A model generated the notes under the pieces. The model saw nothing but the letters and a program-made list of their open reading frames with translations, made no database searches and was not told the DNA's origin. Shown here one piece after another: positions 34,911-46,216 of a stretch of 64,000 nt of DNA. The position numbers and the translations under genes were made by a program. Position 1 is the first letter of the stretch; each line of letters starts with the position of its first letter. The stretch spans positions 27,467,001 through 27,531,000 of the forward strand of contig NC_081817.1 in the NCBI RefSeq assembly GCF_030704535.1. The letters run 5' to 3'. Origin of the DNA: Vitis vinifera (taxonomy: Eukaryota > Streptophyta > Magnoliopsida > Vitales > Vitaceae).

Positions 34911-34960
34911 TTTGCCACGTCGGCATGCACGTGATGTATTGGGTTTGCGCACGTGATGAC
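34911..34960 (-). promoter_or_regulatory. Paired G-boxes upstream of SMT1
   Basis: Two CACGTG G-boxes (34928-34933 and 34950-34955), both within GCACGTGATG, lie 22 bp apart, about two helical turns, and about 320 bp upstream of the SMT1 ATG. A third ACGT core (gccacgtcgg) lies at 34914-34923. G-boxes bind bZIP and bHLH factors. Use here is inferred from position. Confidence 0.55.
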
Positions 34961-35039
34961 TCGGAAGAATAGTGCCCTTCCCAGGATATTTGTCCAAGTA
35001 ATCTTTTTTTTATCCATGTAATTAAATATTTATACTCCA

Positions 35040-35880
35040 CAAATAATCCACAATCTTCCCATGTAGGATGTGGAATTAAAGGGAAGAAAAGAGAATGCGT
35101 TGAGGGGATTTGAATCTTGTCCTCCCAAGTGTAAAACCAAAAGCCTAAACACCTAGCTAAGCATTACCTTTGTAATATTATTGTCCAATAAAAATGTATT
35201 TATCAAATTTTATCATATTAAACCATTAAATAAATGCAAATATTTACATTCATATTCATTTTTATAATAACCAATCAATTATAAATATGAAAATAATATA
35301 AATTAGTTAAGATAATAATTTTTAAAATTTTAAAATAATAAAATATATAAACTTATAAATAAATTAAATATTATAATTTTCTTTTCATCTTAAATATATC
35401 TTTAAACTTAAGTATTATATATGTTCTATTTAATAAAATTTAATATGTTTATATTTATCTTAATTATGTAATTTGATATATCAAATATAAAAAATAAAAT
35501 ATCATTAATATTTTTAATTATATATTTAAATTTATATAATATATAACAATAAACTTAATATTACCCCAACTTAGTTTTATGATATTTGTCCCCTAAATAT
35601 CTATTCACAAGCTTATTTAGGTTCCGTTTTTTATAATACTTCTCTAAAATAATTATTTTATAAAAAATTAACTTTGTAGTTAAATATAAATAAAAAATGT
35701 TTTTAACAATTTTTTATAATATATTATATAATAAAAAATAAATTTTGAAAAAAAAAATTCAATAGTTACTTTCAGACTTTTAAATGTGATTTTTTTTTTT
35801 GTTGAAAAAAAAATGCTAACTTAATTAGATCTATTTGGCATATTAAAAATTCAATTAAATTATTTTTTTTTAAGAAATTA
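35040..35880. other. AT-rich spacer between SMT1 and RLF promoters
   Basis: No gene is visible. The sequence is about 85 percent A+T, with many homopolymer runs. It separates two head-to-head genes whose ATGs are about 2.1 kb apart. Confidence 0.5.
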
Positions 35881-35892
35881 CTATCAGTTTAA

Positions 35893-35932
35893 TGACGTGG
35901 AAATTTCACTCTATTATAGTTTGATGACGTGG
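35893..35932 (+). promoter_or_regulatory. Two TGACGTGG elements upstream of RLF
   Basis: The octamer TGACGTGG occurs at 35893-35900 and 35925-35932, each followed by aaatt, so the surrounding 14 bp are duplicated. It combines a TGACG (TGA-factor) core with an ACGTGG (ABRE-like) core. It lies just upstream of the GC-rich leader of RLF at about 36030-36140. Confidence 0.45.
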
Positions 35933-36701
35933 AAATTGGAATTGATGACATGGCGGGTGGAATTCCACCACATATTGCAGAATACATATTTTCAGAGACC
36001 AAGTCCAGAATAAGAGGAAGAAAAAACGCCCAATCCCACCGTTGCCATCACCGTCATTTCCATCTCCGGCTACGATCACCGCCACTCCGTTGCCGCCCAT
36101 CGCTGAGGCCTCCGCGGGAAAGCTGCCGTCGGATTTGGTATAGTTCTAGCCTCGATCAATTTATTTCTTATTGTTTGGTTCCCGAGAAAACTGAAAAAGA
36201 AAAGGTATGGAAAGGAATTGGATTTCCTGTCTGAATATATCCTTTTTTTTTTTTTTTCAAGATTTAAGAAAGTATCTTGTTAAATACTCTTGTTCGTTCC
36301 TTTTTCCCAATTTGGAATATGAGGAATAGAAAACAATTATTTTTTTCCCCTTGTTCTTATATGTCATCAGTTTTTTTAGCTACCTATTGATATTGATTTG
36401 GGAATATAATGGAAATTAGTGGCAAACTAAGGAAATTTTGGATAGATTCTTAGGAAAATGTAGTGAATACTATTCGTAGATATTATAATGCCTTTACATG
36501 GATGAATATTTTAAACCTAGAATATAGTAGCCTGAATCCTGTTTGTGAGATCATCTCTTGGTTGAATCATCGCAGCTAGTGAAACCTGATCAGAAAAAAA
36601 ATCCGTGGGAATCACAAAGAAAACTTGTTGGCAATTGAATCTGTGTACAGTACAGATTGACCAAAGCATCTAAGCCAATTCGAAAATCTGCAGTGTATTA
36701 G

Positions 36702-39700
36702 ATGGACAATGATAATGACTTCACCTTTTGTCAGGCAAGTTCAATATTTATTTTTTGTAGAATGATTCTATACTTAATTTGATTTTGTAAGAGGCTACAG
36801 AGAGTTTGATGTGTAGCAATAGAACCTTTTATGTCACTATTTAAATTCAGCAAAACTAATGGGTGTTTGTTTAGGTTGGTTCGTCTGTCAATCAAGATGG
36901 TTTTGAGGCACAGGAACTTGTGCCGGGAATTGGTGGCATCACCATAAATGATGAATTCTCTAGTGAGGTTGTTGGTAATGGGAATGGTGGTTTTCTATGG
37001 AAAGGTAAGTCACCAAATAATTCTACCTCGAAGGAGGCAACAGTTGGTTCTTTGTCTTTTAAAGTCATCGATACATCGTCTCCCAAAAAATCAAATGAAT
37101 TGTCAAGACAAGCAGCAACCAAGGATGCTGGAAGTTCAGTTAAGGTCCCACAGAAGAGTGCTACAAGGAAGCCTGTAGCTCGGGCCAAGGTTCCTTTTGA
37201 GAAGGGTTATAGTCAAATGGATTGGCTAAAGCTTACTCAAACACATCCTGATCTTGCAGGTATAGAGTTGAGAGGCTCTTGTATTATTATTATTATTTTG
37301 GACAAAATACCTCAGTATATTTTTGTTAATGTATGGTGTTCTTTTAGTACTTCTTGTGGAATTTCTCTTATTTTTTATTGTGTTTGGTGTCATCCTATTC
37401 ATGAGGTTCACTTATGGTTGAATAATTGTCTTAACAAGTAGCCTTTTTTGAGCTTTGCTTTTTCATTCTTTTGAAGATGCATAATGCCTATAACCCGTGG
37501 CATTATGAAACTTAAGGCTCAACTTTTTGAAGATGTTCTACTAATGATACACAAACCACAGTTAATAGAAAATTTTCTCATCTCTGTTAAATTCATTTCA
37601 AGCCTTCTTCTCTAAGTCCATATCTTCTGGCATCACCATTTTCATTTTCTTCCTTTCAAAGCTGTTCTTTGACAGCTGGGAGGCCCACTTGTTATGACGT
37701 ATCTAATAGGCAGCCTGAATCTGTCAATCATCCCCATATTGTGAGATTCCTTATAACCTAGTAGACAGGATGACTGTGCTTTTTAGTTGAATTTTATTTT
37801 GCTATGATGTCTCACATGTAACGATTATAATACCAGACACTACTTTCTTGTTGATCTCATGAATTATGTATTTCAGGATTAAATGGACAGTCAAATAAGA
37901 GGCTTATTTCTATGAATGAAGTTAAACAGCATAGAATGGAAGGTTCCATGTGGACTGTTCTGAAAGGCCGTGTATACAATTTGTCTCCATATATGAAATT
38001 TCATCCTGGAGGTATGAATTGGATTTTATTATGCTAAAATCTCAACTGGACAAAATTCTGTGTCTCTGTATCTTCAATGGAATTGTCATGATCTAAATTC
38101 TGACGAGGTTATTAGTTATTTGTCATTGTTTTAGTCGTCTTTTCTCTGTTCCTGATGTGGTTACCTATCAGTATGAATCTGGCCTTGCCCCTTTTCTGCC
38201 TACATATTGGGGATATTTTAAGAAGTGAACATCTTTTTTTTTTTTTTTTTTGATAGGTAAATTTTTGCCCCATTGGGACTTGAACTTGGAACCTTGCACA
38301 AACCCAAGAAGTGAACATCTTTCTTAGTAGTGGGGTTGCCCTTTTTTCCTTTTAATTTCAAAGTTGTTCATGAACAGCTCGTTTCTGTTAGTTACATCCG
38401 AATCTGGACCACAATGCTGATAAAATAGAGGAACATTAGTTTTAGGTTTTGATTTTCAATAGTTGTGGTCTAAATTTCTTGAAGGCCACTAATTCCTCCA
38501 ATAGTTTCCCAATAGATATCTGGTGTTTTAGGAATGCTACTCATAGAAGCTTTTTTGGATATTCAAGCCTATAATTTTGTCCCAATCTCCATTGATGCAG
38601 CATGCTTGATTAGGGTTCTATTTTATTCTACGCTATTGTGTGTTTGCATCAGCTTCTGTTGTCCATTTTTTTTTTTTTTTTCATGTTTTTGATGGTTTGC
38701 AAAATGATAGAATTTTCCTTATCTATTAGAACCACCTGATGAACTTGATCTTTGTTTAGAACAATCATAAGGTTCATGTTGCTCAGTGATATCATTCTCT
38801 CATAATTTCTGGTATTAACATGGTTTTAAAGCATGAGATTTCAAATTTCTTTCATCCCTTCAGACCATTTCTTTTCTAGCCTCTCCCTTTTTGTAGTCTT
38901 GTATACATTTCTGTTTTAACCTTCTGATATTGTTGGTTTACTTAGTATACATCCAAACTATCTTATATATCTTGCCTAATGTTATTACAATTAGAGTTAT
39001 TCCTAATTCTATCAGTATATGGTTTCTGGTTTGCTGAGTGTTCTGAAGTCATGGATTGCAACGGTATGGCTGGTTTTATTGCTGTTTTGTAAAGTTTTAC
39101 AGATAGCATACTCAGAATCCATGTCTTACAACTTATGATCACTAATTATGAACTGCCTTCTGAATCTCTTTCTCAAAAGGAAATTGAGGTGCCACGGTTT
39201 CAGATATTTTAATGTAATTGTGCTATCATTTAAACTTGACTATGACCTTTAGAGTTAAGATCATGTGGTTTGTTTCAAAAACTGTTGTTTTTAGACTTAG
39301 ACTCGTTTTCTTTTCAAATCATTTATATATAACCATAAAGAAGAATACCAAATTAAGATTAAGAGTACTAGAAACTAGTCCAGTTGAAATCATTTCTGAT
39401 TTTTTTTTTTGAGTTCCATTGTTCTAAAAGATCATAGACTACAGAAGCAAGGTTGTGCAATAAAACTGTGCAACTTATAAATTATAAGCTAAACTTTTAC
39501 TGTATCTTTGGTGTTATATAAAATAGTACTAAAGGATTTTATAAGTTTCCTTCTGGCATTCCACATTTAGTGTCTTTACATGGTATGTGTTTATATCAAA
39601 TCTCATCCATTAGCTTGTTATGAAATACATGCATAAACTATTTTTTGTTTTTGTTTTTGACATTCCCTTTCTCAGGTGTTGATATGCTAATGAAGGCGGT

Positions 39701-40310
39701 GGGGAAAGACTGCACATCTTTATTTAGTATCCTTTGCTGGGCTTTACATGACTTTACTTTTGTTATGTAGCCCCTACAGTTGATAAAAAACATCGATGTT
39801 TCGTTGGACTCAATTATTAGATCCAGTGGCTGATTTTTTTTTTTCTTTCTTATCGGCTTCTCTCCTATTTTAAGACCATCATGAATTTGAGTACTTGGAT
39901 CTCTATGGGAACATCTTCATGCATGACCATATGATGCCCATCTGACTTGGACCGTGTTATTTTTTAGATGTTCAATTTTTAGGAAGGAATTCTTCAAGTC
40001 ATGTGAATCATAATGTTTATGATCGACCAAGCTATTAGCCATTCGTAGCCCTAGATTGGTCAGCCAAGTCAGTGTTACCTTGATTAGTGGAACTGCCAAT
40101 CCCTGGAGCTAGGAAATAACACCCATGCTTCAAGTTATAGGCTTAGATGGCAGTCCCTTCATTTTGGTCCTTTCTTTTGCCTCTTCAAAAATTTGATGCA
40201 CACAGGAATTGCTATCCTTGATTCTTCATTCAGACAAATACCACGCTTGGGTGAATGCTGAATTTTTACTGGAGAAATGCCTTGTGGGTACTTTAGACGA
40301 TAGCCAGTGA
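36702..40310 (+). CDS. RLF: Cytochrome b5 domain protein RLF, 5 exons
   Basis: A 226-residue protein with a C-terminal cytochrome b5-like heme-binding domain. It fits Arabidopsis RLF (Reduced Lateral root Formation), a cytosolic b5-domain protein needed for early lateral root formation. Exons: 36702-36734, 36875-37259, 37877-38011, 39676-39726, 40234-40310; all joins are in phase. The b5 domain spans about residues 148-222: [38 protein letters not shown]. Heme ligands are His182 (HPGG) and His205 (YHAW). The N-terminal 140 residues are Ser/Lys-rich and low in complexity, ending in a conserved-looking [20 protein letters not shown]. There is no membrane anchor, unlike classical b5. The first intron (36735-36874) appears to use a GC donor (CAG|GCAAGT). 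A GC-rich leader with a possible 5' UTR intron lies at 36030-36590. Confidence 0.92.
38220..38322 (-). mobile_element. 5'-truncated SINE in RLF intron 3
   Basis: A 69-bp insert (38237-38305) is flanked by a perfect 17-bp direct repeat (38220-38236 and 38306-38322, starting aagaagtgaacatc). On the minus strand the insert contains a B-box-like word (GTTCAAGTCCC) and ends in TTTACCTATC plus a poly-A tail, as in a tRNA-derived SINE that lost its A box. It sits within intron 3 (38012-39675). Confidence 0.78.
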
Positions 40311-41148
40311 CCTGCAGCTATGTTCCAGTAATCAAGAAATGCATCTCCACCCCAATTCATTATACCTCATTTTACCAAGATCGCTCGAGATTTCCAATTT
40401 TCTAGTAAGCTGTTGTGAACCTCTCGCAATAATATCACACTTTGACAATAAGTTCAAAACTCACTGTGGGGTAATGCTGTATTACTCAGAAATTGTTGTA
40501 ATAATATCTTGGAACTTTCTGACCATATTACATTGCCTCTAAGCATTTTAATTATTGTAACTGTTCTGAGGCTAATGCAATCATTCATTCATCTATTCTA
40601 TGATATTTTGAATCATTTGCTTTTGGTAAGCTTTGAATCTGGATGTAATGATAGGTTCATGAACTTCTCGGGTTGGCTCAGTCTGATAGTCAACCCAAGC
40701 CTAAACCAGGAATAAATGACGGCACCTGCTCGATGCAATCCAAACCAATTTGTAGCCTGAGTTATTCAACCGATCAAACCTGACCCTTTTTCCTATGCTC
40801 AGGTTGGAGAAAAATGTATCAGTTAGATTTGGGTTGGTTGGGTAACAAAGTGAGCTGGATTGCACAAAAAAAAAAACCTCAGGCTATCTAAGTTTGGCCA
40901 AAATCGGGTTGGGCTCAGATGGGATTGGATTGGACCTGCTCAAATTGCACCCCTATCATTTTATGAATGAGCTTTATAGACATTTTTCTACCAACACAAT
41001 TTAAAGGGCAAAGCCATACCACTAGTAAGTATTAAAACTGCAAATAGTTCAGACAAGTATTGAAGTACACCACATGTTACAAAACTGGGATCAAATATCC
41101 ATTCACTCTCTTACGGATGGATCCCTATGTAGTTTGATGAAGATAGAA
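40311..41148. other. RLF-DUF642 intergenic region
   Basis: RLF and DUF642 converge here. The 3' UTRs should lie within this stretch. Around 40660-40955 there is a MITE-like piece with reiterated ggttgggctcag words, ending ttgcacccctA; its other terminus is not evident. No coding sequence is supported. Confidence 0.45.
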
Positions 41149-43868
41149 TTAAGGCTTACGGATTGAGAAAACCCTAACTTGATCGAGGACAGGGCCACAG
41201 AGCGATCCAAAGTCATCAATCCTGGTGTGGTAGAAAGAGCTGAAGAATGTGAGTCTGGTCCTGGCTGCAATGGCTTTGAACTTGAAACTTACAGTCTTGA
41301 ACTCTCCTTTTCCTCTGGATTTGAAGGGAGCTTTGAAGCTGTCTTTAGCTGCAAATGCTTCGATCATCATGTCTCCATGGCAACCATTCTTCCCGTCTCC
41401 TATGCTGAATGTGAGATTGTAGAGCTTGTTGGGAACTGTTCGAAGGACCTGGGCAATGGCGCTTTCTCTTCCTGCGAGGAGTTCAACTGCAGCAAGGCCG
41501 AAGGGGACGTTGAAGTGCTTTTTGTCTATGAACTTCACAGCTTTGAGGGACTCAATGATCCAACCGGGCAGCGGGGATGTGAGATCTTCCTGTTTGGGAG
41601 GGAGGAGGACACCATTGGAAGAGTTGATCAACAGATGAGGACCTTCCTCGAATCCACTGTTCTTGACCAAGTTATCTGCAAGAAATCAGTAAAAGGGTAT
41701 TAATCAAATTATGAAATCCCAAGACAAACTACACCATTCATGGGTGTCACATCTATTTGTTGTGTACCTATCTACTATTTTGGAGATTTAACGTTTGTTT
41801 GATATTATTTTTGATAATAATTTTCAAAAATCAGTTTTTGTGAATAATTTCTGAAAGACAATTCTGTGATGTTTTCTGATAAATTTTTCTTCAAAAGTTC
41901 TTTGAGCTGAAATACAATGCAAAAGTTTTCGACTTACTTTTTCAATTATTTCTCAGAATACTTTAAAAAAAATAGCTAAAAATGCTTTAAATTCATTCCT
42001 TAAACTCACTTATTTTCAGAATATATTTGGTCCAAAATTTGCCAACATACTTTTAAAGTTAGGACGACTATTCTAAAGAACAAAGAACTGGTTTTAAGAA
42101 CAATTTCCAAATATACCCTTATAATTCAACAGTTCTATTGCCATAACAAAAGGACGAAAATTCCCACCAAAGCTATAGATTGTTCAACACATTACTTGAA
42201 CTCATATTACTTCTTATAGATTAGATCACTATATAAATTCCTAGAGAAGATATTCTACAGAATTTCACAGAGATTGATATATCAAGGAAGTGAATGAATT
42301 GCTCAAACTATGAACAAGCATACCACAAGAATCATGGGAAAGTGACAAAACCCATATCATAGTGTGGCCAAGAGGCCCGGATAGAAGCTAAGACACAACC
42401 TAGAGAGAGCAGCAAGTGATTCTTTGAACATAAAGAGTGAAGTCTCAGAACACTTTAGATCCAAACCAAATGGCCTAGTTCTACACTATGGATTAAATGA
42501 AACCAGCAAGTGATTAGATCAATAACCGATATCGCAAATATCAAGGAACTCAGATCATAGAGCAACAAAAAACCTGAAAAGTACAATCCAAACTTACTAA
42601 ACCAACAAGCATAAACATGAAGATAATTGATATACCTCTGGTTGGCATTGGAGGGAAGAGCTCCTTGATAGCAACTGCATCCAAGAGCGGGCCACAAGCA
42701 GGATCCTCTTGGACTCCAGTATTGTGGAAAGTCACCTTGGCCTCATTAGAAGTGGCTCTGAATCCCCAAGCATAAACATCACCTCCAAAGCTGTCATAGA
42801 GTGTCTGCAGGGGGAGGTCCCCTGTTTGGGGGGGAACTGAGACTCTCAATACCTCATCTTGGGCACAAGTTCTTGATGCCCCAAAGGTTAGTGCATATAG
42901 AGAGCCTGGCTTCACTGGTATGGTTTGTGAAATGGAAGCCTCATTGCCAAGCCTCACGGCGTGGACGCCATGTGCCACAGCAAAGAACATTCCGCCAGGC
43001 TGAGGCCCACCGGCAATGTACTCAACAGAGCCATTGATTTCCCATTTGGGTAGTGAGTATTTTCCCTTGATCACTGTTTTCTTGAGGTCAGTTGGCTTGG
43101 GTGACTCTTCAAAGTTGCCATTTGGGAGGAGTCCTGAGGAAAGAGGCAGAGCAAGGTTGAGGAGTTACCCAATAACAAAAAATGTTAACTTTCAACATAA
43201 TAGATTTAGTATATTTGAGAAAAATCCTTAAATGTGGAAAAACCGTGAAAAGAAAAACCCTAAATGGAAATCAAAGAACACAGATATCAAAGAACATTTG
43301 CCTGAGGAAAACCCTAAAAAGGAAAACCCCAAAAGAAAAATATGGAGCAAAAACAACACAAGGAGGCATTAAAGGGTGTGAAAGCACTAACCACAGTAGA
43401 TATAACACATTGTATGAACACCAAAATCAGTGAAAGAAATGGAAATCAAAGAACAGAGATATGAAAGAACAATGCATGAGAAAAACCCTAAAAATGAAAA
43501 CCCCATAAAAGCACAAAAACAGTAGGTACAACAGATTGTGTGAGACCAAAAACAGTGAAAATTTCTGGAGAAACCCAGATTGAACCCCAGAAAGAAAGAG
43601 CACAAAATGCAGAAAAATTTTCAAAAAAGGTGGAAAAAAGTAACAAAGCAGATCTGCTTCTGCGCCAGAAGAAAATGCAGAACAGAAGAAATATTCAAGT
43701 ACCCATCAGATAAGAACAGATCAAATGGTATTACAGTACACAGTCCATTTATAGAATCCAAATGGGGATAGAAATGTGAGCATTACCTTCCAAATATGTG
43801 CCTGCAAAAGCAGGTCCAGTGAAGAACACAGAGGAGAGAGCAAGCAAGAGTGAGATCAAAACCGCCAT
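41149..43868 (-). CDS. DUF642 secreted cell-wall protein, 3 exons
   Basis: A 368-residue protein of the plant-specific DUF642 family (BIIDXI-like): secreted proteins with two galactose-binding-like domains, found in cell walls and linked to pectin modification through pectin methylesterases. Exons in order: 43787-43868, 42636-43133, 41149-41675; both introns are GT-AG and in phase. A signal peptide is clear: MAVLISLLLALSSVFFTGPAFA, cleaved before GTYLEG. Domain 1 starts GLLPNGNFEE and contains IPGWEVNGSVEYI-like sequence (here LPKWEINGSVEYIAGG), AVRLGNEA and a Cys near DPACGPLLDAVAIKELFPP. Domain 2 starts NLVKNSGFEEGPH and has LPGWIIESLKAVKFID, NGCHGDMMIEAF and CGPVLDQVRV. Full length for the family, with no frame damage. 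A TATA box lies about 65 bp upstream of the ATG. Confidence 0.95.
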
Positions 43869-43928
43869 TTTCTCACTTTTCACAAACAAAAACGGGTGGA
43901 TGCCAGATCTGTAGGCCGAATGCTCGAG

Positions 43929-43935
43929 ATTTATA
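43929..43935 (-). promoter_or_regulatory. TATA box of DUF642 gene
   Basis: On the minus strand the sequence reads CCCTATAAATCTCGAG. TATAAAT is about 60 bp upstream of the ATG at 43868, which implies a short 5' UTR of about 30 nt. Confidence 0.7.
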
Positions 43936-44739
43936 GGGCAACGGGAAGATGGGAAGAAGGAGATGTTAGCAGAAATCACGTTAGGGAGCTACTGATGCTC
44001 AGTGAAATTTTGTCTCTTTGTCTCAGTTTCTCCACGCCTCTTCTCCATAATTCATGGCAGGGGTATTCTTGTCATGTCTAGTAATTTTGCTTAGATCCTT
44101 ACAACAGTAAAAATAAATAAATAAATAAATAAATAATTCGTTTAAAATGGTTATTGAAAATCCAATTTTAAAACTCTAATCCTTCATCGTTATTTGACCA
44201 TATTTTGACTAAAATATTTTCATTATTTTCTTATAAAAATATTATTTTCTTTAAAAACCTATATATAAATACTTAAAATAGTTAAATACATTTATATCAA
44301 AAATAAATTTTTCTTCAAATAAAAATACGAAAAAGTATAAATTCATAAATATAATGATTATTTTATCGGGTTTAATCCATTAATTCTAAAAAATTATACT
44401 CTTGGTAAATTCGTAGCATACATTTTATTATTATGTAATTTCTATATAAAATATAATAGTTTTTTAAGACTTTTAAATATTATTTTTTTTAAATTGAGGT
44501 ATAAAAAAAAATTTATTATCTCATTTTTAAAATATTTTTATTTTTACCATGGAGATCAAAATTCTCAACGTAGACATTATGTCAAAGCTAACCTAATAAA
44601 AATAGAAATGTTATAATACCTAACCACCAAAATTACTCAAATTTATGTTTGTATGACTTTTGAGAGTATGCATAGAAGCATCATTAATGCTTGGTTGGTC
44701 ATCTTCCATCTTCTTATGAGTAATGTTACACATTCCAAA

Positions 44740-44815
44740 CACCTTCTTATTTAATTCTTTGAATTAAAAGAATGAATCACCTTCTTATTTAATTCTTTGA
44801 ATTAAAAGAATGAAT
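44740..44815. repeat. 38-bp perfect tandem duplication
   Basis: Two identical 38-bp units, 44740-44777 and 44778-44815, each starting caccttcttatttaattc. Each contains an imperfect hairpin (attctttgaattaaaagaat). The exact identity implies a recent event. Confidence 0.95.
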
Positions 44816-45790
44816 CAATATTTTTAATCTGAAATAAAAACTATAACTAATGCATTTATTGATTACAAAATTTGAGATTTTTTTTAAAAATAATTTAAAA
44901 AATATGTTTCTTATCGAATGGTTCAATGAGTTAGGAATAGTGAAAATGCACTTCTTCCTAACTCTTTTTTCCTTGAAGCTCAGTCTTTCAATAAGGTATG
45001 AAGTAAATACTAATAAGGTTATTTGTCATATTTTCACCGACCTTCTAATTCCTGATAATTTACTTTAATAATTAAAAGTGAGAAGTTTAAAAAGAACGGG
45101 ATTTTACAATCAATATCAATAAAAAGAGGCTTAAAGTGACCCTCAATGGATTAACCTCAATCAAGTGTACTTATGGGTTAGTCTTTGATAACAAATACCA
45201 CTAATTTTTATAATGTCAACTATTAATCTCTATTTAAACCATATAAAATAAGAATGTAATGAATGATTAAAAAACAATATATGATTAGGATTAGAAGCTT
45301 AAATATTACTTTCTTCTATGGTCAAGGACCAAGATTGTATATTCAAGTTCGAAGACTGATATAAGAACTTGAAAATGATTCCTTTCTAATACCTATTTAA
45401 AGTCAATAAAAATATAAAGAAAAATAATTGGGAAAAATATTTACCACATGGCCATATGCTAAGAAAAGGATGAGGTTTTCACATCTACCAAGAACATTTG
45501 AGGTTTGTTAATGTCTTTTTCTTCTAGGGTTTCAAAGTATTGAAAGTATGAACAAATTAGCTTACCCAAGATATGTCAGATTCGGTTAATTTGTGGAAAC
45601 AATTGTGGGCTAAACCGACAAGCACCCATGTGGGTGTGGGCTCCTCTCAATCCATTGATTCTAATAAATGTGTCATCTAGTCCTTGTTTCTTTCTAGCCC
45701 ACATGGGTCTTGTCCTTGTTAGTTGTGAATTTATTATTTTAGTCAATTTATTATTTTAATCGCAGGTGTTGGTCATGATTTTGTTTTCGG

Positions 45791-46216
45791 TTTAAAATAA
45801 AATAATAATTTAATTTAAGTTATTAAATCAATTAAACATGTTTAATAAAATAACTTAATAATATAACTTAAACTAAAAAATAATTTTAAGTAATAAATAA
45901 AAATAATTGACTTATTCTTAAGTTTATATTTTTACTTTATCTTTTTACTCTTATTTATCTTAATTATCTTTACGATCTCTTTTACTATTTCATAACCTCC
46001 ACTGTTACTTGATATTTTTTACCCTAATTATAATTTATGAGGATAAATATATAAGTTGATGATTTAAAATATATTTTAAATTAATTTTATCAAACAACCT
46101 TAATACTTAAAATAAAAATAAGTAATAAGTTTTAAGTCAACAACTTTAACTATAATTTAACTTAAAATCAATTTAAACTATTAAATAATAAATATTAGGT
46201 TTTACCAAATACCCCT
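45791..46216. mobile_element. MITE, inverted relative of 24357-24780
   Basis: Read on the minus strand from 46216 it begins GGGGTATTTGGTAAAACC and follows the 24357-24780 element through its length (shared phrases include tatttatcctcataaat and aagataattaagataaata). The distal end is diverged or lost near 45791. Confidence 0.6.

Noticed and set aside
34672..35040. Minus-strand frames of about 100-120 aa upstream of SMT1
   Set aside because: They overlap the probable SMT1 5' UTR and promoter and have Ser/Leu-rich text without homology.
41179..41703. 174-aa plus-strand open frame
   Set aside because: Antisense shadow of DUF642 exon 3.
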